Assembly: GCA_030407315.1 (NCBI GenBank) | Contig: JALQPE010001787.1 | Span: 1 to 35,333 of the forward strand | Source: Asparagopsis taxiformis | Lineage: Eukaryota; Rhodophyta; Florideophyceae; Bonnemaisoniales; Bonnemaisoniaceae | DNA length: 35,333 nt | Direction: 5' to 3' | Part shown: in pieces, positions 10,201 to 18,025 of the stretch | Numbering within the stretch: position 1 is the stretch's first letter | Layout: every line of letters starts with the position of its first letter | The notes under the pieces: model-generated | Databases searched by the model: none | The model's input: the letters and a program-made list of their open reading frames with translations, nothing else | What the model was told of the DNA's origin: nothing | Position numbers and translations under genes: made by a program

Positions 10201-11202
10201 GCTATGCATAGCATTGAGACGATGCAGTCCGTCGATCACGGTCACGTTCGCATTGGCATGGAATTTGCCATTCTGGAACAGACGCGTGTCGGCGGGCAGA
10301 TGCGTGTTCTGCGACCTCAGCACCGTCACAGTGATACGCGAAGAGCTCACATACCCCACAGCCAACATATTGTTGCGCAGGTCCTCCACGTGGTCTTCTT
10401 TCACATCCCGAAGGGTCACGGCCGGTTCCACTAGCTGCCTCACCAACACAGTCGCTCCTTCTCCGACGTAATCCGACGTCACAAACTTGGGCACCGTAAT
10501 TTGCGTCCCCTGCTGCTCACGAATGCTTTCCGCCACCTCCGGTTCGTCGTCCACTTCGGTTACGTCCTGCGTAGTAGCTTCGGTGACGTTGGAGCGAGCA
10601 GGGTGCTTCGTGCCTCCACTGGAGGGTCTTGCAGAGCGAGCAGGGCGCTTCGTGCCTCCCGAAACCGGGACGGAGCGTGCTGGATGCTTCGTACCCCCCG
10701 AACCAGTGATTTCGCCTGCCGGACCGGTACTGGGCATCCGTCCCGAGCTGGCCTGGTTCGTCGCTGCGTTGAAGTTTGACGCTGCAGCAGGGGTACGAAT
10801 GTCGCTAGGGCCATCCTCCGCAGCGGGGCGCATCATCCGAGTATCCCAAGGGTAAAACGCCGCGGCGTATGCTCCACCCATCGTCTCCGGCGGTCCCTCG
10901 GCGCCATCAAACATGTACGGGAACGGGAGGTCCTTGAACTTGTCCTTAGTCGCAATGTTGCGCACGACGATATAGTCGGCCTCGTCGGTTTCCGGCAGCT
11001 TGTGGTTGTGCAGCGTGCGCGGAAGGCCAACATCGCCACCAGCAGTGCTCACCGAAGCCGTCCCAATATGCACAGCCGCACCGTCCACGTCCGCAAACAA
11101 ATTGACATCGACGCCGCGCTTGAGTCCGCGCGACTCCGCTGACGCGCTCACTTGATCGCCGCAAACCGTTGAAAACAAACTGCTGAAATGCGTATCCGCC
11201 AT
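7246..11202 (-). CDS. ParB-like domain + 2OG/Fe(II) dioxygenase fusion protein
   Basis: The 1318-aa intronless ORF starts at the ATG at 11202, which has strong context (ACCATGG). The frame is open for 40 codons further but without an upstream ATG. Residues ~167-206 hold three SGGTK(H/R)PARS repeats, basic and AT-hook-like. Residues ~250-410 look like a ParB/Srx fold, with VIDGLHRLNAM (322-332) matching the family motif and a helical segment behind. A basic stretch (KKKTKARRKRR, ~619) is a likely nuclear signal, followed by a long acidic linker. The C-terminus (~1060-1210) carries HND (H1103, D1105), GHGHVQHAGAG (H1177) and RYHTYF (R1193). This is the HxD...H...R layout of double-stranded beta-helix 2-oxoglutarate oxygenases. 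Such enzymes hydroxylate or demethylate proteins, nucleic acids or small molecules. The substrate is unknown; modified DNA bases are an attractive guess given the neighbouring methylase. The tail is acidic. It is divergent from the methylase gene. Confidence 0.8.
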   Translation of the reverse strand: MADTHFSSLFSTVCGDQVSASAESRGLKRGVDVNLFADVDGAAVHIGTASVSTAGGDVGLPRTLHNHKLPETDEADYIVVRNIATKDKFKDLPFPYMFDGAEGPPETMGGAYAAAFYPWDTRMMRPAAEDGPSDIRTPAAASNFNAATNQASSGRMPSTGPAGEITGSGGTKHPARSVPVSGGTKRPARSARPSSGGTKHPARSNVTEATTQDVTEVDDEPEVAESIREQQGTQITVPKFVTSDYVGEGATVLVRQLVEPAVTLRDVKEDHVEDLRNNMLAVGYVSSSRITVTVLRSQNTHLPADTRLFQNGKFHANANVTVIDGLHRLNAMHSIADDFTRLTRMHRTKLPQDANRLRWVTQPLDVYYLRRKDDSDLQPHEIIHKSAESNHTTGTQLTERSLVRILSSIQQFIRTIAVANNVENAGDLRESDVIRTLFEAQFMGMMNSTNTARRWTRLAIATLKHPVLDEVLRELNNSERRNEIGITHLDHKIVRELLEENFVFVLRGLSEYLNPAHGGRPDGRFDVNDFYTYVRRVTAIANSLYAAYGRPKSIMRKSFLSTEMAIGSVKQPKELQWHLTNAIAMYRGDDRSSEVRMRRRTTRLQDLETNLKEFFNPTLKKKTKARRKRRPSAANVRLTHKKQRNVEHEPASHGIRRRSQRLRSTGSTRLEEEEPVVVQQSAGEEEQAVVDKPTDQQQATASGDEVDEDSARSPDSAVEIVPQDNQRAGATPSNQESVHTASDEEDKQGADEGQVESKGVREVTITFTVPEGVEVDEDGYIVRDSPSEHDLLFDDRMPSLPDDFEVKDRAEGHHLAQRPADVIASVRVGCLPPIELRLLLESVEIDEEGREVRYLKQVAMDPVFEGLHIPEQHRARHLVFEIDTIYPMFFAAWKMAAKAMCEPTSTFLPSRLDFAQVARMSTSWKDSYEAGTGMAYFHNCRTEINERGYTVMHNFADVSYLDASDKFPFDLGLMEEIPNQELFRYFLGTWEGEEVHKDPGNRQLWSPIVNTGDDETDEKNRNEGRARFTSTRHCLVDYAENDETHIDRFKFVTRRALLDVWLGILVRLIGLEECGLPGEKLVMPASGGRFLITGKGCPRQVPHNDFPVPPRDRKDQLPGYFVIANGDDPFPIWVCPGSHKYVFSKALELDMYAKTMKLKKVIVPPRSVFIGHGHVQHAGAGHVDRVVSHTTTRYHTYFRNASYPIPDNVSFGFIRRLGFEEEVIANAPRRSARQSQPAPVNVRHKTVVPIPVKKDRRPKTGQLGIMRMKTTEAPKKRTLTPGQKFILSYSTPQLPITPILPGDPEYSEDEEEEQFSDG

Positions 11203-11549
11203 GGTTGTTGAGTTGGAAAGTAAAAGAGATGGTTGACGTTGACGTATTCGAGTGATGTGGATGGTAGGTTTCACGTTGCTTGAAGAATGGTCGTGAACGC
11301 CAATCGCTGGAAATAATAACACAATACAACCGAAATTTTGTTAGGTACACACCTATCGTGACCGCTGGAATGCAAGACAGGCAATCGAGATGTGAGTGTC
11401 CGTTCGGAACGGGCCCGAGTCGGGCTCTCGAAACCTGACGAGGTGGCGTGAAGCAGGCAGTGTCCTTGATGTGTAATGTGTTAAAATTACAGCTGTCAAG
11501 CTAGGCGGCTTTTGGGGCGGCTGCGAGCACCCCTTTATCCGGGGAACAC
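11203..11549. promoter_or_regulatory. 5' flank of the dioxygenase gene
   Basis: This 347-bp region upstream of the minus-strand ATG presumably holds promoter and 5' UTR. The ATG-proximal 120 bp have no in-frame stop. I see no certain TATA box. The far end joins repeat copy 3. Confidence 0.35.
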
Positions 11550-11748
11550 CCTGATTTGAGTTAAAATTTGGGCTATTCTCAAAAACATGCACATGTGAAC
11601 ATGTTTTTGAGATGGGGGTGTGCCGTACGGCACAATCGACCCGCCCAAATCGTTGATTTTTGCAAGATTTTTTGTGCCCGAAATTTTAGAATTTCTGGGC
11701 TGGCCAGCAGTGCATCGAGCTGGACATCCACCGGACGTCCATTTCAGG
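11550..11748 (+). repeat. Dispersed ~200-bp palindrome repeat, copy 3
   Basis: Same ends and both palindromes as copy 1. It is followed by a block (11758-12050) nearly matching 6478-6769, showing that a larger unit of about 500 bp was duplicated. Confidence 0.85.
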
Positions 11749-12051
11749 TTGATCGTGTGCTGCCTACATCCACGCATTGCAGCAACTAAGCAGGCGGGAT
11801 CACTACTAATATAAAGTGCACGGAATATGAGTAACGTGATGGGTGAGTAGTGTTTGTGTTGAGGGAGTAAGGCGGGACCATTATGAAACACGGAAGAAGA
11901 TGCGTACCTAGCATAACTTAGGCTTGAAGCCTGGAATCGACCCATCTTTCGGCGCCATTTAGCCTTACAGTTAGTGCTTACAGAAGCCAGTGATGACCCC
12001 GCTCGGGGCGGCGGCTCCGGTTCCTGGGGCCGTTGTGGCCAAATTAGACAC

Positions 12052-12251
12052 CCTGATTTGAATTAAAATTTGGGCTATTCTCAAAAACATGCACATGTGA
12101 ACATGTTTTTGAGATGGGGGTGTGCCGTACGGCACAATCGACCCGCCCAAATCGATGATTTTTTACAATTTTTTTGTGCCCGAAATTTTAGAATTTCTGG
12201 GCTGGCCAGCAGTGCAATCGAGCTGGACATCCACCGGACGTCCATTTCAGG
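12052..12251 (+). repeat. Dispersed ~200-bp palindrome repeat, copy 4
   Basis: Full-length copy with the 12-bp-arm hairpin and GTGCCGTACGGCAC. The downstream flank (GAGGCGGGACCATGATG...) matches that after the partial copy at 5941-6029. Confidence 0.85.
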
Positions 12252-12439
12252 TTGGTCGTGAGAGAGTGAGGCGGGACCATGATGGAACAAGGACCAAGAC
12301 CTGTCCCTGGCGTATTGAGCCTGAAATTGACCCTTCGTCAGACGCCATTTAGCCTTACAGTTAGTGCCTACAGAAGCCAGTGACAACCCCACTCGGGGCG
12401 GCGGCCGGTGCCTGGGGCCGTTCTGGCCAAATTAGACAC

Positions 12440-12606
12440 CTTGATTTGAATTAAAATTTGGGCTATTCTCAAAAACATGCACATGTGAACATGTTTTTGA
12501 GATGGGGGTGTGCCGTACGGCACTTTCGACCGCCTAAATCGATAAAATTTTGCAATTTTTTTCCTGCCCGAAATTCTACAAGTTCTGGGCTGGCCAGTAA
12601 TGCATT
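12440..12606 (+). repeat. Dispersed ~200-bp palindrome repeat, copy 5 (3' truncated)
   Basis: Begins CTTGATTTGAATT and keeps the hairpin and the 14-bp palindrome. It ends after CTGGGCTGGCCAGTAATGCA, losing the GGACATCC...GGACGTCC end. Confidence 0.8.
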
Positions 12607-13634
12607 AGCTATCTCCTCTAAACCGATTCTAACAAGCAGAAAGAATCCTCTCCTTCATGACGATGCTCTCCATCGTCTTTTCGAAGCCATTTCCGTACGA
12701 AAAATAATCGAAAAACATATTTGACTTTAACCTAACAGCTATCGCGAGCACCGTACTCAGCTATATTTCCTCTGTAATTTCCTTCCTCCAACCAATCAAT
12801 AGCCGCTTGGTCACAGGCTTAAAAGCCTTCCACTATCTGTCCTATCCATCGAAGACCCTCGGAGGGTTCGATCCAGGCCTTGATCACCCATGATGGGTGT
12901 GCAACCCGAGAAAATGAAAATGGAACATATTGCGACAGGGACGAGATATCATTCCATGAAAGAGAACTTCTCTTTCGTTTACTTTTTTCTAACAAGATTC
13001 TAAACGTCTACAAACCCTATGTCGTCCGTCCGTTTTCATCCCGGAGAGATGTGGATGTGAGGTAAGACGCAGTGGTGATGTTGTGTTGATTCCCACAGAC
13101 GGAGGTGGAGGAGGTGGCTACGGAGGAAGCCTGGAGAACTTGTCCGGTACTGACATCTCACATGTTGCCATTAACGGAGGTGGTGGAGGAGGCTATGGTG
13201 CAAGCCTGGAGAACATGTGACTCACATCTCGCAGATGTCAGTACCCATGGATGAGAAGAAAAGCATGTTGAGGTGCGGTTCGGATATTCGATCCATTAAC
13301 GGAGGTGGTGGAGGAGGCTATGGTGGAAGCCTGGAGAAGAATAGAGTAGTCCTATACCCATGGATCACAAGAAGACGTTGTTGGGCTCCTTTTCGAAGCC
13401 CATTCGTCTCTTGAATAAATTTAGCACCCAAATCATATACGATTGCCGAGTTGACACCCCGTATGTCTCGTTGGTAGAAATAGCAGGGGTTCCACCACTC
13501 AGCTGGCGGGAAGTAGTTACTGATTATATGAGATATGGCTTAGCTCCCGCCAAAACCGATAGCTCTGGGCTCAGGTTCTCCAAATGTGGTTATACGAATG
13601 TGTTCTGACAATGCTAGAAGACGAATATCTGCAT
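12607..13634 (+). other. Gene-free stretch with three Gly-rich repeat units
   Basis: No ORF here is recognisable. Three copies of a ~40-bp unit (GGAGGTGGTGGAGGAGGCTA then GGAAGCCTGGAGAA) lie at about 13101-13138, 13171-13213 and 13296-13338. Each can encode a Gly-rich peptide of the type NGGGGGGYGGSLE. They sit in short ORFs (13217-13414 holds the third). A remnant of a glycine-rich gene, or simple repeats, are both possible. Confidence 0.45.
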
Positions 13635-13815
13635 CCTGATTTGAATTAAAATTTGGGCTATTCTCAAAAACATGCACATGTGAACATGTTTTTGAGATGG
13701 GGGTGTGCCGTACGGCACAATCGACCGCCCAAATCGATGTTTTTTTGCAATATTTTTGCTGCCCGAAATTGTAGAATTTCTGGTCTGGCCAGCAATGCAT
13801 CTGAGCTGGACATCC
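13635..13815 (+). repeat. Dispersed ~200-bp palindrome repeat, copy 6
   Basis: Full left part with both palindromes. The right end diverges after GAGCTGGACATCC. It lies about 350 bp upstream of the methylase start codon. Confidence 0.8.
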
Positions 13816-14165
13816 CCATGTCCAGTGGCCGTCCGGATGTCGCTCACCTGGTAAGCGTGATGCACCTGTGACAACCTATGTGACTGCAGTCACAGCCGCC
13901 ATGGCGGCCGTGCAGTACAACCCTCAAAGACAGGGAATCACAATCTTTTTAAAATTTTTGTCTACCACGTATCCGTCACAACTTATTACCTACACCGGTT
14001 ACGGGTTTCAAGACCTTTCCAGTGCTGTGTACCCGTATACTCTGTTCCGTTCGATATCAACCAGTGTTCCTCACGAAAGAGTGCAAACGTCACGAGATAC
14101 GTCGTCAAATTTGACTGTCTCGCCGAGCGGTCGCCATCCTGTACCGAATTTCCACTCATTCCATT
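13816..14165 (+). promoter_or_regulatory. 5' flank of the methyltransferase-SET gene
   Basis: This 350-bp region must contain the promoter. It has an AT-rich stretch (about 13939-13960) but no clear TATA box. The start context CCATTATGAC resembles that of the coiled-coil gene (TTCATTATGCC), so the two plus-strand genes may share control. Confidence 0.35.
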
Positions 14166-17100
14166 ATGACGAATAAGCGCAGGCGCAACAGCAATCCGAT
14201 CGTTGACGACGCAACCGTGCCAATTCTGCGCGAACCCGCTAGCCCTTGGGAGGATTCTAGTGACATGGGTACACGTCGAAACGTAGGTCGCGCCGCCCGC
14301 GAAACTACTCTCGCTGGCAAAGACTTCCTCCGCCTCTTGCTGGATTTGTTCGCCCACTCAAGTTTCGCAGACTTGACGGACAAGCCGGGAGGTTTCACAT
14401 ACGCGGACCTTGGCGCTTGGGTTGCGCAGGGCACGGAAGAACAATTTCTGGCGCTGCAAGGTCGACTCAGCATGGCCTTCAGCGGTCGTTCGAAGAATGC
14501 TGGAGTCGAGGCGGATGTTGCCGAAATCGTCATGGCAGAGATGAACGTTGAGCGAGCCAAGCAGATTGTTCGTCTGGCATTACCGATTGCCGAGTTTTCA
14601 AGACAGGATGAGCGTATCGGGCAATGGGTTGAGCACTGCATCCTTTCTGGGATCGTGCCGCAGACCTTCCTTATTGGATGTAACATGCTTCCTTCGCCAC
14701 TACAGGCGCCGCAGCGCGGGGAACCAAGCGCCTTCGTTCTTGCTCCACCGGAAACGTTCGAGGTATTGATGTATTTCCAAGCGTTGTCTATCATCCGAAA
14801 TCACAACAAGAACCTGCCGCGTCGCCGAATAGGCGACGCGGCCGAGGAGGGGAACGAAGCCGCACGCGTCCCAGCCCATCGGAAAAGCACTAATCGAGCT
14901 TGTTACGTGGTTCAAGTTTTATACCATGCTTGGACCGATGTGGCCTTCGCCGCAAAGTTTTCCAGCTTCGAAGAGTTGATGGCGCCGTACATCATTTTCG
15001 ACAGCAGTGAGCATTGGTTTGACGTGCTCGATGAAGGTCTATTCGCACCGATGGAGCAGAAGCTAGATCTCTACCACGACAAAGCTCCCCTATCTCATCC
15101 TGATGGATATGGTGGAAAAGTAGAGACAAGAACCAGTGCGCAGCACAGTGCATTTAGGGACCTTGTGAGGAAGTTCTTCGACCGGTTGCAGTTTCTTATC
15201 GTCAACCCGGACCTGTACACCTGGCCGGAGTCCGACCGCTGGGGGGCGCTGGAAATATACTTGTCAAGCGGAAATCCGGACAAGCTGCCAGCGTACTTTG
15301 ACACCCTCGACGAAGACGTTATGGCTGTCCTCCGCCCGGCACCACAAGCCGCGGACGCAGAAAAGGTCCCCAAGCCGGTTGATGACACTCCCACTCGTCG
15401 CAACACAGGAGGGAGAGGTTTGGTTCCGTCGACAAGACACACAACCAGGCTTCAACTTGGACCTGGGAGGACCAGTCTTACTGCCCAAGGGCCGTCTCCC
15501 CCGTCACCGTCACCCCATGCGACAGAAGAGCAGGAAAGTGAAGGGCAGGCTCTCGCAAAGGACTTTCTTTCGAAAATGAGTCAGTATTGCCGGGTGTACG
15601 ACGTCCCTTTCGAAGATTTGGTCAGTGCCGACGAGAGCCGAGAACACGTGCCCATCACGGGCAACGTTCAGCTCATTCTGACTGATCCGCCCTACAATGT
15701 TCGTCGTAAGAGGAACGATTCCAACTCTTCGTACGACAGGCTAACTGCAGAAGATATGCAGGCTAGCATCGAAGTGTTTGACGAGCTGTTGCGCCCCGGT
15801 GGCCACGGCATCGTGTTCTGCTCCGTTTTGCAGTTCTACGAATGGTTCCATTACTTGGAAACGTACAAAGGACCGCAGTCAGAAGGCCCAACCGATGCTG
15901 CTGCCAGTGATGACGGGTCGGATGAAGAAGAGGTTACGTCCATGAATTCGGACTCCGAAGCATCGCAGCACAGTGGCGAAGAAAGTGCGGATGAGGAGGA
16001 GGAGGAGGACGAGGAGGAGGACGTCGTTCGGAATTCAGTTTTCTTCGTTGACGAGGTACCTCTGTTGTTTGTCCGACTACCTGGGCACCTCTATCAAATG
16101 CCGGGGCGGAAGAGGTACCAACGCATGAACATGGCAGAGGTCGCTATCCACTTCTGGAAGCGAGGTGTTCCGTTCAAGACTGGAAGCGAGATGGTGGCCT
16201 ATAGGAACCACGGATACATGGACGGCACGTACCCGGCGTGGTGCAACGTCACCATCAATATGCCCGCCATCGATTCGAATGAGATGGTGTGGCGAACAAG
16301 GAGCACAACCGGTGCTACGGTCAGAGTTCGTGCAGAGCAGAAGAGCGTCGCTCTCATGATGGAGTTGATCAGCCAGCATTCACAGCCTGGTGATATTGTT
16401 GTCGATCCATTCTCTGGCACTTTCGCAACGGGAAAAGCAGCTATGAGCTTGCCTGAGCACCGTGTTTTCGTCGGCAGTGACATGGACAAATTGTGTGTGG
16501 CACGATCGCTTCCAAAGCTGTGTGCAGTCATGTCACGTGTAATTCTTTCAAACAACACTGACATGAGGGTCACGACAGAAGCGAAACAGAGTGCTGAGAA
16601 GTTCTTGGCGTCCCCCTCTGTCACGATGCGTACGCAGAGGGAACGCAGGATCATCGAACCCCCACCTGGCCTTCCCCTGTACCAGAGGTTCCCGAAATAT
16701 ATTCGGCAGTACCTCTGGCAGCTGTGCCCAGAGTCGATTGCGTCGCACGAGCACATGGAAAAACCGGTACATTATTGGCCACCTTCCCTGCGCCGCTGGT
16801 TGCAAACTGAAAACCCTCGCGTGATGCGGGCACACGATTGTGTTGCGAAAAAATTGAGCGTTCGACCATCGCTGATTAAGCATCCAAATGCAGGAAGAGG
16901 GCTCTTCGCTGAACAGACATTTAATGTTGGCGACGAAGTATGTGCATACTACGGAACTGTTGTGTACTCTGATATGAGCAAGGAGTCGATGAGGTTCGCG
17001 TACGGAGAGGGTCACATGGCGATAACGAAGGAAACATTCTTGATGTATGCCATCAAGCTGTATGCAACAGCGGAGGACGACGAAAACATCGAGCATCCAA

Positions 17101-17366
17101 TTTGGATTGTTCCGGCTCCGTTCTGTTCGGCGCAGTTCATCAACGACCCGCGGTATTTGCGAGGTGAGGACACTCCGGCGGAAGACACCAGGCGGATGGC
17201 CAACGTCGAGTTTGTCGAGAACTACAGCAGCGGTTCGACGGGGAAGAAGCTCAAGGCGAAGGACCTAGAAAATCCGAAGATCATTGTAGTACGTGCAATC
17301 CGCGATATCCGTCCGGGGCAGGAGCTCTACGTTCATTATGGGACAGCGTTTAGAGCATGGAATTAG
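14166..17366 (+). CDS. Beta-class DNA amino-methyltransferase fused to SET domain
   Basis: The 1066-aa intronless ORF starts at the first ATG. Residues 1-450 are unrecognised and partly helical. The catalytic motif TDPPYNVRR (506-514) is motif IV of N6-adenine/N4-cytosine methylases. After an acidic insertion (~579-620) the S-adenosylmethionine site follows at 741-757 (GDIVVDPFSGTFATGK), then FVGSDMD (768-773). DPPY before the FxGxG-like motif is the beta-class order of bacterial restriction-modification enzymes. Residues ~905-1062 form a SET domain: GRGLFA (910-915), YYGTVV (928-933), FINDPR (991-996), NVEFVENY (1013-1020) and RPGQELYVHYG (1049-1059). It should methylate DNA (6mA or 4mC unresolved) and a protein lysine, probably in the nucleus. 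The SET NHS-type motif is FINDP here, so peptide activity could be weakened. The methylase half suggests bacterial ancestry. Confidence 0.85.
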   Translation: MTNKRRRNSNPIVDDATVPILREPASPWEDSSDMGTRRNVGRAARETTLAGKDFLRLLLDLFAHSSFADLTDKPGGFTYADLGAWVAQGTEEQFLALQGRLSMAFSGRSKNAGVEADVAEIVMAEMNVERAKQIVRLALPIAEFSRQDERIGQWVEHCILSGIVPQTFLIGCNMLPSPLQAPQRGEPSAFVLAPPETFEVLMYFQALSIIRNHNKNLPRRRIGDAAEEGNEAARVPAHRKSTNRACYVVQVLYHAWTDVAFAAKFSSFEELMAPYIIFDSSEHWFDVLDEGLFAPMEQKLDLYHDKAPLSHPDGYGGKVETRTSAQHSAFRDLVRKFFDRLQFLIVNPDLYTWPESDRWGALEIYLSSGNPDKLPAYFDTLDEDVMAVLRPAPQAADAEKVPKPVDDTPTRRNTGGRGLVPSTRHTTRLQLGPGRTSLTAQGPSPPSPSPHATEEQESEGQALAKDFLSKMSQYCRVYDVPFEDLVSADESREHVPITGNVQLILTDPPYNVRRKRNDSNSSYDRLTAEDMQASIEVFDELLRPGGHGIVFCSVLQFYEWFHYLETYKGPQSEGPTDAAASDDGSDEEEVTSMNSDSEASQHSGEESADEEEEEDEEEDVVRNSVFFVDEVPLLFVRLPGHLYQMPGRKRYQRMNMAEVAIHFWKRGVPFKTGSEMVAYRNHGYMDGTYPAWCNVTINMPAIDSNEMVWRTRSTTGATVRVRAEQKSVALMMELISQHSQPGDIVVDPFSGTFATGKAAMSLPEHRVFVGSDMDKLCVARSLPKLCAVMSRVILSNNTDMRVTTEAKQSAEKFLASPSVTMRTQRERRIIEPPPGLPLYQRFPKYIRQYLWQLCPESIASHEHMEKPVHYWPPSLRRWLQTENPRVMRAHDCVAKKLSVRPSLIKHPNAGRGLFAEQTFNVGDEVCAYYGTVVYSDMSKESMRFAYGEGHMAITKETFLMYAIKLYATAEDDENIEHPIWIVPAPFCSAQFINDPRYLRGEDTPAEDTRRMANVEFVENYSSGSTGKKLKAKDLENPKIIVVRAIRDIRPGQELYVHYGTAFRAWN

Positions 17367-17397
17367 GGTCACGAAAGATGTTTTCATTTCGACTACA

Positions 17398-17403
17398 AAT
17401 AAA
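17398..17403 (+). terminator. Poly(A) signal of methyltransferase-SET gene
   Basis: AATAAA lies about 32 bp after the TAG stop, in a good position for 3' end formation. Confidence 0.55.
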
Positions 17404-17591
17404 GCTACGTTCCAGAGTTGAAGTATATCATATAATGCAGCATGTCCAGCCACCATTACTCCAGGGTGAAACCTATTGAGCAGTACTCGCCTGTCAAAAA
17501 CCAATCGTTCACACTCTAGGTGCACTTCGTCCGAGCAGTGAACCTGACTGCTTGGATGCTGTTATGCGTGCAGATGCAAAATACACGACCA

Positions 17592-17792
17592 AGTTGAAAT
17601 GGACGCCCGGTGGATGTCCAGCTCAGTTGCATTGCTGTCCGGCCCAGAAATTCTACAATTCAGGGCAGAAAAAAATATTGCAAAAAACATCGATTTCAGC
17701 GGTCGATTGTGCCGTACGGCACACCCCCATCTCAAAAACATGTTCACATGTGCATGTTTTTGAGAATAGCCCAAATTTTAATTCAAATCAGG
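17592..17792 (-). repeat. Dispersed ~200-bp palindrome repeat, copy 7 (inverted)
   Basis: Full-length copy on the minus strand with both palindromes. It lies between the methylase and the coiled-coil gene. It is the only inverted copy, so copies 6 and 7 bracket the methylase gene as an inverted pair. Confidence 0.85.
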
Positions 17793-18025
17793 ACGTCTTC
17801 CGGACATAGGGGTGCTCGCGGCCTAGCTCTACAGCTGTAATTGTACCTCATTAAATACTGTTGATGACTGCCTACCGTATACAATCTGGGCTGTTGGCGT
17901 ATTATCCGGTACTTGACCTGACCTGAACGTTCATCGCAGACCGTTGTGGTTACCGACACTATACAGCAATCTTTTTTGTATCTCGTGCAACTCAATCGTT
18001 CCATCGCTTCCGGGAAAGCTTCATT
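17793..18025 (+). promoter_or_regulatory. 5' flank of the coiled-coil gene
   Basis: A 233-bp region between repeat copy 7 and the ATG, with pyrimidine-rich sequence close to the start. No certain TATA box. Promoter role inferred from position only. Confidence 0.3.

Noticed and set aside
11203..11322. 40-residue upstream extension of the dioxygenase ORF
   Set aside because: It starts from GTG, has no ATG, and the ATG at 11202 has a near-ideal start context, so the extension is probably 5' UTR.
12858..12885. tRNA-like T-arm (GGGTTCGATCC)
   Set aside because: The stem does not pair properly and no D-arm or anticodon arm is found nearby.
14156..14794. 212-aa minus-strand ORF over the methylase 5' end
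   Set aside because: It is a shadow ORF opposite the methylase-SET gene, with no motif of its own.
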